64,000 bases of DNA from Pegoplata infirma (taxonomy: Eukaryota > Arthropoda > Insecta > Diptera > Anthomyiidae): the NCBI GenBank assembly GCA_963921195.1, contig OY992536.1, forward strand, positions 98,047,550 through 98,111,549, read 5' to 3'. Positions within the stretch are counted from its first letter, which is position 1. Each line of letters begins with the position of its first letter. The notes beneath the pieces are model-generated. The model worked only from the letters and a program-made list of their open reading frames with translations, had not been told where the DNA came from and did no database searches. Shown piece by piece: positions 53,355-64,000 of this stretch. The position numbers and the translations under genes are program-made.

Positions 53355-53690
53355 TTGTATATAAATATATCAGTCATTTGATCCCAAAAATGTAGGATCC
53401 AAATACATATATATAATCTGATCAAATTTGATATACATAATTATATGGTATGGTAAATTTCATCTAATTTAATATTGAAGATCATATTAGATATAATAAG
53501 ATATAATTATATATTGTCATATCTTATTAAATCTTTTTTTTTTTATAATATCAAATTAGATAATATTTACCGTTCTATTTTGGGATCTAACTAATTATAT
53601 CAAATTTGATCCAATAATATATAAACATATAATTTTGGATCCTCCATTTTTGGGATCAAATGATATATGGTCTTGTATTAATATTTTCTA
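53355..53690. mobile_element. Hairpin MITE with ATATATCATTTGATCCC arms
   Basis: TCATTTGATCCCAAAAATGT...GGATCCAAA on the left is mirrored by TTGGATCCTCCATTTTTGGGATCAAATGATATAT on the right. The centre is AT-only. It interrupts an array of AAAGATCAATTG words that resumes at 53707-53825 and 56880-56990. Confidence 0.7.
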
Positions 53691-55721
53691 GTCGTATTGT
53701 TATTCCTAAAAGATCAATTAAAATTTAAAAAAATCCATTGGAAATTGAAGATTTTAATTGTTCTAAGTATAAACATAAAGATCAATTGTAATTTGAAAGA
53801 GATCAATTGGTAAAGAATCAATTGTGGTTCAAACAAGTGAGAGTTTTAAATTCGGCTGTGCCGAATCTTAAATACCCTTTAATACCCAACACATTAAAAA
53901 TAAAAAATAAATTGCAGGGGCGCTTTTTTTTGGGGGGGGGGGGGGTCAGTAAGGTTATATGGGGCACATACACCCATGCGGCAAATGTTTAAAAATTCAT
54001 TTATTATGCATTTTGAGCTTAAGTAATCATTATTAAAAAACATTTTTAATATCCACGCCCACAAAAGCGGGGGGGGCTGCTAAAAAAAAGATTTTTTTTA
54101 TTACCTGTGTCCAAGGACCTTGAACTTTTTCTGACATTAAAATGTTTCATTTGCTTAAGAAAAATTCAAAAAAAAAAACAGTGAAAATATGGCGTTATTT
54201 ACAGGTTAGTTAAGTTCTTCAAGGGGGAACTTTTTTTCCCCTGGTCCGATTTTGCCATTTACGAACTTAAACTGCCTAGGACCAAAAGACATATTCCTGC
54301 CAAATTTGACGAGTCTACCTCTTTTATTTTGGACTGCATCTTGTCTTATACAGATGGACGGACATACGGACATTCTAAAAGAGTCTGAGAATCGATCATA
54401 ATATATATGGGGCATTCCATGTCAAATCGGACACTTTGAAATTTTTTTTTTTTAGATTTTCCCAATTTGTTTACAGTTTTTAGTACCCTTCGAAAACTCC
54501 TTCGTGGTAAATTTTCATATTTTTGTTGATGACCCGTTCAAAAAATATCGAATTTTTAAAAATTGGTAGTTTGCTCCTTTACTCAAACTTCTTTTACTCA
54601 TAACTTCTTCAATAATGGTCCAAATTTCAAATTTTTTTTCAAAATTTTTGTTTTTTTACGTACTTTAAAAAAAAAAAAAATCCCAAAAAATTCTTAAAAG
54701 CGCTCTAGTATGCGATTTTTAAGTTTAAAAAATTAAGGCGGTTCGTATACAATTTTTTTTATTTTTTGTAAATTTGTTTTATTTAATCAGCTTCTACCGG
54801 TCCAATGGTGCATCCGAGAGGGGTCATTAGTGAGACCGACCCCCATTTATTTTTACCCTACAACATTTTTTTAAAACATACCTACGCCCTGTCTCCACTC
54901 CCTAAGTAGGCTCCCATACAAATAACAGTTGGAGCAAATTTTATAAAAATTTAATTTTGAATGGAAGCCTACTTAGGGAGATAAGATAGGGCGTAGGTAT
55001 GTTTTCAAAAATGTTGTAGGGTAAAAATAAATGAGGGTCGGTCTCACTAATGACCCCTCTCGGATGCACCATTGGACCGGTAGAAGCTGATTTAATAAAA
55101 CAAATTTACAAAAAATAAAAAAATTTTTATAGGAACCGCCTTAAAAGTTAAAGATAGAGGATAGGTGTGTTCAGGGAAAATGTTTGGAATTAAAAAAATA
55201 TTGTGGGTCAGTCATACATTTTGTTGCTCTAAGGGCACTATTAGGGCAGTTAGAGCGGTTGGAGCAAATTTTAAAAATGTCGTTGTGTGTGGGAGCCTCC
55301 TTAGAAATTGGAGATAGGGTATTAGTATGTTCCAAAGAAATGTTAAAAATTAATGGGAGTCGGTCTTATAAATGACCCCTCTAAGACACACCATTGGAGC
55401 AGTAAAAATGATTTTAAGATTGGAAAATTACAATAAAATTTTTAAAAAAAATGTAAAAAAATAGTAATAATCGTTATCCCATTATTCTCCTGGGCAACAA
55501 ATTTGTAGAATCGATGGAACTTTTACAAAAAACAATTTAAAAAAAAAATCGAAGAGCATTTTATGAGATTTAAATTTTAAAACTTAAAAATCGCATTCTA
55601 GAGCGCTTTTAAGAATTTTTTGGGATTAAAAAAAAAAAAAAAAAATTTGAAAAAAAAGGATTTGAAATTTGGACTATTATTGAAGAAGTAATGAGTAAAA
55701 GAAGTTTGAGTAAAGGAACAA

Positions 55722-56446
55722 CCCAGCAAAATTTTCGGTTGCAAAGAACCGATTGTGGAACAACTTATACTTCCCTAGAACCTGTTCTAATTCTTGTGCA
55801 ACACCGATTCTTTTTACAAAGGGATTGTCCCAAAAGCAACAGGTGTTTGTAAGCAAAATGAGAACATATTTTTGTTCCTCGGAATCGGTTCTAGAAGTGA
55901 AATTTGGAACAGAAATGAGAATTGAAGAAATATTTGAATTGCATTAATTTATTAAACAAAGATAAAGACAATCATATATAACATGGAGTATTAACATTTT
56001 GTTAACACACATTTATCCTTTTTCGCCTCCAAAGTTGCATTTTGGGCCTTACAATAATGACATACCAGAACATGGATTTTCTGCAAACAAAAATAAAAAA
56101 CATAATATTATTAGAATTTGACCGGACCCAGACAATGAAAATTTAATTTACTCACCTTTGTTTCAACAATTTTCACGATTATATCCTGCTATTTTAATAG
56201 AATTTCGTGTTTTTTTCTTCGTTAACAAAAATAAATTGATATTTATTTTTTATTTTTTTTTGACATATAATTTTTTTTAAATTCTTGAGAACCAAAATGT
56301 TATGAAACTTTGATTGCAGAGAACAAGCTTCACAATAATTTTCACTTAACTTGTTCTGAATAATTAAAGTGTAATAGTGTATGGTTACCGAAGAACCTGT
56401 TCTAGAACAAGTGTTGTCAGAATCGGTTCTGAAAAATTTTCCTGGG
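55722..56446. mobile_element. CCCAG-ended MITE, copy 2
   Basis: A 725-bp element with ends CCCAGCAAAATTTTC and AAAATTTTCCTGGG, flanked by AA. The left arm of the host foldback (54556-54575, GGTAGTTTGCTCCTTTACTC) is the empty site in inverted form, which fixes the insertion exactly. Confidence 0.8.
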
Positions 56447-56448
56447 AA

Positions 56449-56690
56449 CCCAGCAAAATTTTCTGTTCCAAATAATCGGTTCCAGAACGCATCAAACTAC
56501 CCTGCAACCGGTTCTACTTAACATTCCAGAATCAATGATTTTTGTTTGAAATTGTCCCGAAAGCAATCGTTTTTTAGAGCAAGTAGTTTTTTTGAAAAAT
56601 TCTTTTACATAGAAAATTTTGTTGTGATTACAGTAAAATATATTCAAGAATCTATTGAACCAGGAATTTGTTCCAAAAAATTTTCCTGGG
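56449..56690. mobile_element. CCCAG-ended MITE, copy 3
   Basis: A 242-bp shortened relative separated from copy 2 by AA only, and followed by AA (56691-56692). Its body matches copy 1 at 42737. Confidence 0.8.
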
Positions 56691-57049
56691 AAACTACCAA
56701 TTTTTAAAAATTCGATATCTTTTGAACGGGTCATCAAAAAAATCTGATTTTTTTTTTTTTAAAATGCCCGATTTGACATGGAATACCCCATATATTTATT
56801 TTATTATTATTTGATGCGTTACAAACGGAATGACAAAGAGAGTATACCTCCTTACTGTAGTTGGAGCGTATAAGAAGATTAATTGAAATTCACAAAAAAC
56901 AATTGAATTTAAAAAAATTGATAATCGAAAAACATTAATGATTTTCGAAAAAGATCATTTGCAATTTGTAAAAGATCAAATATTAGTAAAAAATAATATT
57001 TGATAAAAAAATAATTTGAGCATAATAAAAAATACTTTTTGGAGTTTCC

Positions 57050-57665
57050 AGTTCTAAGGTGGCAAAAACTTTAAAATGGTGTATTTTGGTACTTTTTTAT
57101 CACCTAAAATAATGGACATAGAAACTTGAAATTTTAACTCTCGGATCTTTCTGAAAAACAAAAAAAATATTTCGAAAAAAGTACCTTTTGGCTTTTAATG
57201 GCACAAAAAGGGTGAACAATACTTTGGTACTTTTTTTTATCTCCTTAAGTAAAATAATTACATTGGTACTTTTACGATCTTCTGAAATAATGGTTATGAA
57301 AACTTAATTTTTGGAATGTAGGATCCTTCATCGGAAAAAAACATTCCGAAAAAATACTTTTAGGAATTTCTTATTTCAAGAGGTTAAATTTAAGGGTAAA
57401 CAAATTTAACTTTGGTACTTTTTCGATTTCCTATATTTCTAATATTTAAATCTAGGATCCTCCAGAAAAATAAAAAAAGGGATTTTTTTAATTTCGATTC
57501 AAATGGGGCAAAAAGGGGGTACAAATGGAAATTGGTACTTTTAGGAGTTTTAAATACTGGTCTTATAAACTTAAATTTTAAAAAAAAGGAGTTTGTAAAT
57601 TTCGATTAAAAGAGGGCAAAGGGGGTACAAATGGAAAATTCGTACTTTTTATAGCTATTTAACCA
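57050..57665. repeat. Degenerate tandem units around TTGGTACTTTTT
   Basis: About four units with a spacing near 150 bp, each with TTGGTACTTTT, ATCTCCT-AA-TA and GGATC-T--GAAAAA-AAAAAA segments. Non-coding. Confidence 0.5.
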
Positions 57666-57689
57666 GAGACCCTATAATCTCATATAAAG

Positions 57690-58225
57690 GTCCCCCATAT
57701 AAAGGTCCTCTTTAATTTTGGCTCAATTAACTCTATTAACCGTTTTACAATAGATATCCTTTCGAAATTAGGCATGTAAACGTATTTTGCATTTAAAAAT
57801 CACCATTACGAATTTTAAAGGAATCGGACCCTCTTCTTCTTGTAGCCCCCATACAAACCATCTTCCCGATATTCACATAAATCTTCGAAATTTTATGAAA
57901 ATCGAAAATATTTTATTAAAATTTTGTTCGTGTGCATTTTACGCGTACTTTACTAACATAATTAAATCTGATTATGATGGGACCATTTTTGGACTTAGGC
58001 CCCATATGAAAACTTCGCCCGATATTCAGTTTAAGCGGTTTAATGGCAACAAATGGAAGCCCATTTTATTCAAATTTGGATTGTAAGTGTTTTTAACACT
58101 TATTAAAGATTTGACAAAAGATATTTCCAATCGATCCATGTTTAAACTTGGTACCCATTTCCGGGAAACACTGCTGTAGAGTATTATATGGTCGTTATTC
58201 ATCGACTAGGATTTTCTTACTTGTT
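57690..58225 (-). mobile_element. Helentron-like repeat, family 1, minus copy
   Basis: It contains GTAGCCCCCATACAAACCA, CCCGATATTCACATAAATC, TTTTACGCGTACTTTACTAA and ends ACACTGCTGTAGAGTATTAT with a decayed palindrome. The right-hand half with the core is missing. Confidence 0.7.
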
Positions 58226-58796
58226 TAAATTTATATCACTCATTTTATACGAAAAGAAATTAAACCTACATGGAACGAAATGAAATGGAACAGAGAACGG
58301 GAAATGAAATGGAACAGGAAAGGACATAGAAGGAAATTTTTTGTACTAAATTTTTTTACTCAACATTATTTTTACTTAATTTTTTTTTTAATAAAAAATT
58401 TTTATCCCTTAAAAATAATTTTTCACTCAATTTTTTCTTACACAATATTTTTTAATCACTAAAAACTTTTTGAGGTTCTTAATAAACTATGACCGACTAA
58501 AATGAGATCGCTTTAATCGAGGGTAACCTGTTCAAATTATAAAAAGAGTCCAACTTAAAAACTGTTAAGAACCGACAAATAGATATATGGACGGACAGTC
58601 AAGATTGAATAAAAGACAAACACATTTAGACCAAAAGTAAATAATCACAAACAATTTGCCACATATAAGAGATGATAGAGATGTCACAAAAGTACTTTTA
58701 CTGGTACAGCTAATATTTAGAAAGTATAATGATACTAATACATTTTTGTGTTAATAGTTAAAACTGGAGTTTTATTGATTTAAGCGGAAATTCTAA

Positions 58797-59929
58797 CAAG
58801 GGAAGTATCTCAACCCTTATGAACCGATTTGCCTGAAACTTTAAATATATATAAAAGAGACGATTTTAAGGTTGGGGTGTCTCGGCTTATCGGCCATATC
58901 AGTGCTTCAAAATTTCGTTGTCCCCTTATGAAACAAGGTTGACCTCCGGGAAAATTTCGACAACCCCCGAACTAACAGGAATATCATCTACACTCAAAAA
59001 ATTATGTTAGTAAAATCAACTGAAAATGTCAGTTAAAATAACTACTTTGTAAGTTATTTTGGGGTCAACTACTTCTTCAGTTAAGTCAACTAACAATGTT
59101 AGTTATTTTAACTGACAAAAAACAACTGACTTATGTAGTAAAAATTACTAACATTTGTAGTCAAAACAACTAATATGTAGTAAAAATAAAATAAACAAAA
59201 AATTTTTCAGAAAAAAAATTGAAGACCAAATTTTTTGCAAGTTTTTTTTTTTTTTAAAAAGTTGTGAAAAATAAAAAAAAATAATTTTTTTTTTTGGAAA
59301 AAACTTTGAAAATTTTTCAGAGATAATAAAATAAAATTAACTACTTTTAATAACTGTTACTACATTACAGTACTTTTTTGTTAGTTATTTAAAAAAACGA
59401 CTTTAAATAACTAACAGAAATAGTTGTTTGATATTTTTCATACAAAAATAACTGACTTTGTAGTTGAAAACAACAAACTTCTGTAAAATATACAAACAAC
59501 TAACATGTAGTAACTTACATAATTTTCTGAGTGTAGAGCAAAAATACGCGTCGACTTAAATTTAATAAAGATTATTTCCTATTCATATGGACGTCGTAGC
59601 TCTATGTCTTCATATAAATACGCCCCAAAATTTACACATTTTCAGGAAAAAAGTATTTAACAAAGCCAAACTTTTATAAGGTTATGCCCCCGTTGGATAG
59701 GGATTAAAAAAACCTTTCTTCTCATGTGTAAACATCATATTGTTTCTTATAAAGAAATGGCTGAAAAATCCAAAAAACGATTTTTTCGATATTTTTTGGC
59801 CCATGTTTAGAACCCCTAAATCCCCGATATGGCCGATAAGCCGAAACACCCGAATCTTAGAATTGTCTCTTTTATATATATTTTACGTTTCATGCAAATT
59901 GGTTCATAAGGGTTGAGATACTTCCCTTG
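58797..59929. mobile_element. PIF/Harbinger-like foldback (CAAGGGAAGTAT family), copy C, interrupted
   Basis: Same ends as copy B, flanked by TAA (58794-58796 and 59930-59932). Without the nested 543-bp element and its 2-bp duplication it is 588 bp, against 587 bp for copy B. Confidence 0.85.
58991..59533. mobile_element. CACTCA-ended MITE, copy 1
   Basis: A 543-bp element with ends CACTCAAAAAATTATGTTAG and CATAATTTTCTGAGTG, flanked by TA (58989-58990 and 59534-59535). The uninterrupted target is seen in the foldback copy at 50260 (ATCGTCTAGGGCAAAAATAC). The interior is built of GTTAGTTATTTTAACTGAC words. Confidence 0.85.
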
Positions 59930-59959
59930 TAAGTAAATTTAGAAACTCAGCATTGCAAT

Positions 59960-60500
59960 CACTCAAAAAATTATGTTAGTAAAATCAACTGAAAATGTCT
60001 GTTAAAATAACTACTTTGTAAGTTGTTTTGGGGTCAACTAGTTTTTCAGTTAAATCAACTAACAATGTTAGTTATTTTAACTGACAAAAACTCAACTGAC
60101 TTATGTAGTAAAAACTACTTACATTTGTAGTCAAAACAGCTAACATGTAGTAAAACTATTTTTTTTTTCAAAAAATTTTTCAGAAAAAAAATTGAAGACC
60201 AATTTTTATTTTTTTTAAGTTGTGTAAAATAAAAAAAACGAAAATTTATTTTTATTTTTTGGAAAAAAACTTTGAAAATTTTTCAGAGATAAACAAAATC
60301 AAATTAACTACTTTAAATAACTCTTACTACATTACAGTACTTTTTTGTTAGTTATTCAAAAAAACGACTTAAAATAACTAACAGAAATAGTTGTTTGATA
60401 TTTTTCATACAAAAACAACTGACTTTGTAGTTGAAAACAACTAACTACTGTAAAATATACAAACAACTAACATGTAGTTACTTACATAATTTTCTGAGTG
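59960..60500. mobile_element. CACTCA-ended MITE, copy 2
   Basis: A 541-bp copy close to copy 1 in sequence, flanked by AT (59958-59959 and 60501-60502). It lies only 30 bp beyond the foldback that carries copy 1. Confidence 0.85.
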
Positions 60501-60502
60501 AT

Positions 60503-61013
60503 TAAGTACCTTAAGAAACCCACCATTTTAATACATTTAAAAAACATAATTGTTTTACAAAAATGACCAACACAAATAAATTTAAAACAGAAAAAAAAAA
60601 TTCTTAAAAATTATTCTATGAGAATATCATAGTTTTTATTAGTAACAAAAATAATGACCTCGAGCTAGAATAAACCTACTCAAAATATAATATTTTAAAG
60701 GTCGAATAAAAACAATTTTTATTTTTTAATTAAAAATTAATCAGAATTTGGTCAAAATCAAGTTATAAAATACAAAAAGTACACTTTTTTTGCTGAATTA
60801 TCAGGATATAGAAAAAGTACCAATTACATACCCATTACTTCTGTATAATTTTATTAAAGATTATTTTTAGTACCGTCGCGACGATACACAATGCGTGAAG
60901 TTCGAATATGTACCTTTTTTTTTGGTTAGACTGCAGTTCCATTACGAGTTTCTGATTGGAAAAAATAAATAGATTTGTACCTCATTTTTGAACTCTTATA
61001 ATAAGGGGTGGTC
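60503..61013. other. AT-rich stretch without recognised gene
   Basis: No domain, repeat boundary or splice-supported frame recognised. Confidence 0.35.
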
Positions 61014-61904
61014 CAATAACTGGTAACTTTTTAAAACATGCAATGAAATGAACAATACTCAATAGTTTTGAAACCTTATGGCTTTATTTGAAAGAGCAAA
61101 CATTCCCGTTTTTTATGGCAAACGACTTCATTGATGCGTCTTCGGCTTGCTCCGCTGTATCGCGTTGTAGCGCAGTACTGCGCTGCCAAACTGCACGTTT
61201 TTCGAAAAAAAGTTTTTAACCGAAATAAGGCACTCAAATGAGGTTATGTTAACAAACAAATTGGTACATCTTGGGATCGTAAAACTCGCAAGGTATTGTA
61301 AAGAATCCAATTCATCTATAGAAAGCAATAGATTTGAGTATCAGCATCATTACACAATATTTTCAAAAATACAGCTGAAACTCCCATTTTCGTCAAAGAT
61401 GAGCGCTACATAGCCATGATTACCGAATTTTTGTTGGCCGTAATAGAATATACCAACTTGGATGACATTTATTTTCCGAAGGATGTCGCAATATGTCCCA
61501 CAGTCCATCAAACAATCGATATTTTGCGCACTTAGTTCGGAAATCGTGTTTTTCTCCATATTCGCGGTGACAATTGATCACTTCAGAGCTGCCGATTAAA
61601 AACTTTAAAAAATTTTTTGAGGGGTCTCGTTAAAGATTCATGCAACATGGGAAATCCAGAAATTTTCTAGGCCCATTCGACGAATATCGTTCAAGCCATT
61701 CGTGAGATAGAACCAGTAACATTAGAAAAATGGGTGCCGAGAATGAGCTACTGAGGAGCTAACCCAGGCAACCTCATGAATGAAGTCGTTTGCCATAAAT
61801 AATGGGAATATTTGCTCTTTCAAATAAAGCCATAAGGTTTCAAAACTATTGAGTATTGTTCATTTCATTTTTTTTAAAAAGATACCAGTTATTGGACCAC
61901 CCTG
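61014..61904 (+). mobile_element. Decayed mariner-like transposon with extended inverted repeats
   Basis: An 891-bp element with ends AGGGGTGGTCCAATAACTGG and CCAGTTATTGGACCACCCTG, flanked by TA (61012-61013 and 61905-61906). The inverted match extends about 115 bp inward on each side and on the right covers the end of the coding region, so the left end seems to have been replaced by an inverted copy of the right end. Confidence 0.85.
61375..61802 (+). pseudogene. mariner-superfamily transposase remnant
   Basis: A single frame with four internal stops covers the C-terminal half of a mariner-type transposase: DERYIAMITEFL, DVAICPTVHQTIDILRT (the region of the QDGA-HTA catalytic motif, with the second Asp environment changed), FGNRVFLHIRGD, NFLRGLVKDSC (the WG/LK region), REIEPVTLEKWVPRMSY and a final GNLMNEVVCHK. 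The N-terminal DNA-binding half is gone. It is non-functional. Family placement rests on recalled motif order in insect mariner-like proteins. Confidence 0.75.
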
Positions 61905-61906
61905 TA

Positions 61907-62876
61907 TAAAAAATTTTAAATACCATAGTTTAATTTAAATTTAAAGTACTTTTTGAATGAGTTTTCAGTACCATTTCGAAATTCTGATCTGTTACCTGAT
62001 TTGGTTCCTTTCGAATGTTTTTTTTAGAACCGTTATAAATCCTCGATAGTATTTTAGTACCTTTAGAACACCCATCTCTTCCAAAAATAAACCAAAAACC
62101 AACAAAATTTTTAACCAAAAAGATTTTATTTGCTTAACAGTTTTTTTTTGTATTCTTTTGGTGAATATTTAATTTACGGAAAAATATTTTAACGACAACG
62201 TTGACCTAGTTAACACATACACTCCAACACTCAAACATTTACATTCTTAACAATTTACACACATTGAATCGACTTGACGATCAACATCATCATGATCATA
62301 ATGGTTGGGTTATATGGGTTTTGTATCCAAAAAAAAAAGAAAAAAACTTAAAGTTGCTAATTAACAAGCCACAGAACTTTTTTGGGATTTTATTTTTTTT
62401 TTTTTGCAAATTAACAATATTTTTTATAAATTTTTGGGTGATTACAAAGAAAGTTTAAAGAGTGTAAAGAGGGAAGGTGGTTGGTTGACTGGTCGGTCGT
62501 TAAGAAAGGTAATAAAAAAAATAAAATGAAAGAAAAGAAAGGTGTAGCAAGCATGTCCGTCTGTCTGTCTGTTCATGATGCTGCTGACAATCTTAAAAAC
62601 TAAATAAAAAATCTCTGCATGATCATGATTAAAAGAACTCATATGACATCATCCAAAGTCATTTTGTTTTATGGGAATAAAGAGGAATGAATGTGTGTGA
62701 GATAATAATCGTCCAAAGAATTAAAATAATATTATGTATGTGCAAATCTTTGAAAATGAGGCAATGTTTTTCCTTTAGATATGATGGAACTTGGATAATA
62801 CTTACAGTGGTTTAAATGAGTTATTGAATTATAAAAGTTTTATTTTTCTAAACCTCAATTAATATACAGTCAAACT
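61907..62876. other. Stretch without recognised gene
   Basis: AT-rich with a polypurine stretch (62455-62555) and a TGTCCGTCTGTCTGTCTG word at 62553-62571. The frames at 61930-62118 and 62264-62458 have no support. Confidence 0.35.
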
Positions 62877-63080
62877 CGCTTATAACGTACGCGGTATTCT
62901 AACGAATAACGAATTCTCGGTTATAAGGAACTAATTCCAAAGTCCCGACATTTTCAGACAAAATACTTCTTTTATAACGAACTCGGTTATAGCGAATTCT
63001 CGGTTAAAACGAACTACTTATTATGGTCCCACGAACACAATTTCATGTATATTTACTTTTTTATAACGAACTCTCATAAA
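62877..63080 (+). mobile_element. pogo/Tigger-like end
   Basis: CAGTCAAACTCGCTTATAAC, preceded by TA, followed by repeated CGAATTCTCGGTTATAA and TATAACGAACTCGG words, is typical of pogo/Tigger termini. The opposite end was not found. Confidence 0.65.
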
Positions 63081-63424
63081 TATTTTGAAATGTGCAGCAA
63101 TTTAATTACCAAACTCACAGAAGAATAGAAATTTTTGGTTAAGGGATTTTCTGAATTTTATTTCACTTTTTCAAATTTCAATAAGTCGGTTCTGAATTTT
63201 ATTTAGACATTTCTAATCTTTTTGGATTCCAAATTTCACTTTTCTGAAAATTTGGGTTTTATTTTTTATAATTATTTATTTATGAACATCAATTAAGCAT
63301 TTCTGAATTAAAATTGGTATTTTCTAGAGTTGTCAACCGAATAAAAATAATTCGATTAATCGATCAAACAAAACCAAAATCTTGTTCGATTAATTTTAAA
63401 ATGACGATTAATCGAAAAACTTTT

Positions 63425-64000
63425 TTTTTTATACATTCCAACTACAGTATTAAAAGATCGGTCTAGAACCCCATAAAGTAAATATATTTTTGATCAGTGA
63501 TCGATTATAAGACATTATAGCAATGTCCGTTTGTCCGTCCGTCTGTGGAGGGCACGATACATTCCAAAATAAAAGAGCTATATGTACGTTTATGTCTTCC
63601 GGTCATAGGCTGGTAAAGTTCCGAGAGAAAATCGGACGAGGCGAAAAATGTTCCGCCTTAAAAAACTAAAACACCACCAGAAAAACCATTTTTTACATTT
63701 TTTTTCTATATTTGTTCAACAAATGAAATATTTTTATGCCATATGAAGTTCATTGACCTACATTTGGACCAAGATTGACCAACATTTTGACCAAGATGAC
63801 CACGCCCACTTTTAAGGGCGTGGTTATAGAAAATATTACAAAATAATGACAAAAGTGTGTTTCTAGGCGTAAATATCGAATTTGTAAACATTTATGTGAA
63901 GAGGGAAAAGGTGTCCTCCAACGTCCCCCGCCGAATTCCCACTCCCCACAACTTAAAAAACTTTAAGCTTAATAAAAATAATTTTATAGCCCCTTTTTTA
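63425..64000 (-). mobile_element. Helentron-like repeat, family 2, minus copy (runs off the window)
   Basis: ACATTCCAACTACAGTATTA, ACCCCATAAAGTAAATATAT, GATCAGTGATCGATTATAAG and the core GTCCGTTTGTCCGTCCGTCT (63525-63545) match the family-2 order. The far end lies outside the window. Confidence 0.7.

Larger units (their letters stand above)
54409..56790. mobile_element. Foldback element (GGGGCATTCCATGTCAAATC), with MITE insertions
   Basis: The left end GGGGCATTCCATGTCAAATCGG is mirrored by CCGATTTGACATGGAATACCCC at 56790. The arms share TTCAATAATGGTCCAAATTTC, TTAAGAATTTTTTGGG and others. An inner palindrome (54735-55142) repeats ACCGGTCCAATGGTGCATCC. Two CCCAG-ended MITEs sit in the right arm (55722-56690). 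Confidence 0.75.
53830..56880 (+). mobile_element. Helentron-like repeat, family 2, interrupted by a foldback element
   Basis: It starts AAACAAGTGAGAGTTTTAAA with the palindrome TTCGGCTGTGCCGAA (53851-53865), holds the GATGGACGGACATACGGAC core (54355-54372), and resumes after the insertion with GATGCGTTACAAACGGAATG (56813-56832). A long G run is at 53930-53945. Confidence 0.75.

Noticed and set aside
55720..56692. CCCAG-ended MITEs as piggyBac
   Set aside because: Flanks are AA or CA, not TTAA.

Overview
This window looks like intergenic-rich nuclear DNA of a dipteran fly. It is very AT-rich, has GT-AG introns of 67-74 bp, and carries repeats resembling the fly mini-me/DINE-1 (Helentron-derived) group with a (GACG/GACA)n core. 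A calyptrate or blowfly-like genome is my inference; no species marker is visible. Only three host genes can be supported, and all needed exon joining by eye: a ZCCHC10-like zinc-knuckle gene (minus, 14458-15101), a SPRYD7-like SPRY gene (plus, 25887-33697, with a 7 kb second intron) and a small two-exon coiled-coil/acidic gene of unknown function (minus, 38846-39384).

Everything else is mobile or repetitive DNA, heavily nested. Region 1-2350 is a palindromic 35-bp satellite. Region 3.5-8 kb holds an inverted LTR pair, foldback elements and AT-rich filler. Region 9.8-14.3 kb holds a LINE tail, two Helentron-like repeats and piggyBac- and Harbinger-like MITEs. Region 14.4-16.3 kb is the ZCCHC10-like gene with a hAT element 0.2 kb upstream of its start. 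Region 18.5-21.4 kb is an RTE-like LINE tail split by a 2352-bp element whose CACAGTG termini and CGCCG duplication point to the Transib superfamily. Region 25.1-33.7 kb is the SPRYD7-like gene, with a dimeric hAT MITE just upstream and an intact 1001-aa non-LTR retrotransposon antisense in intron 2. Region 34-47 kb is a set of nested foldback, hAT and Helentron-like repeats around the third gene. Region 47.5-50.8 kb is a Helentron-like repeat inside which two palindromic satellites have expanded. Region 51-64 kb holds further MITEs, a mariner pseudogene and a pogo-like end.

Many boundaries could be fixed exactly because target-site duplications, empty sites in sister copies or restored reading frames are visible. 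The most notable result is the Transib-like element: its two ends share the V(D)J recombination-signal heptamer and carry a CAAAAAT motif at spacings that differ by exactly 10 bp, recalling the 12/23 rule. No tRNA, rRNA, CRISPR or bacterial-type operon was seen.
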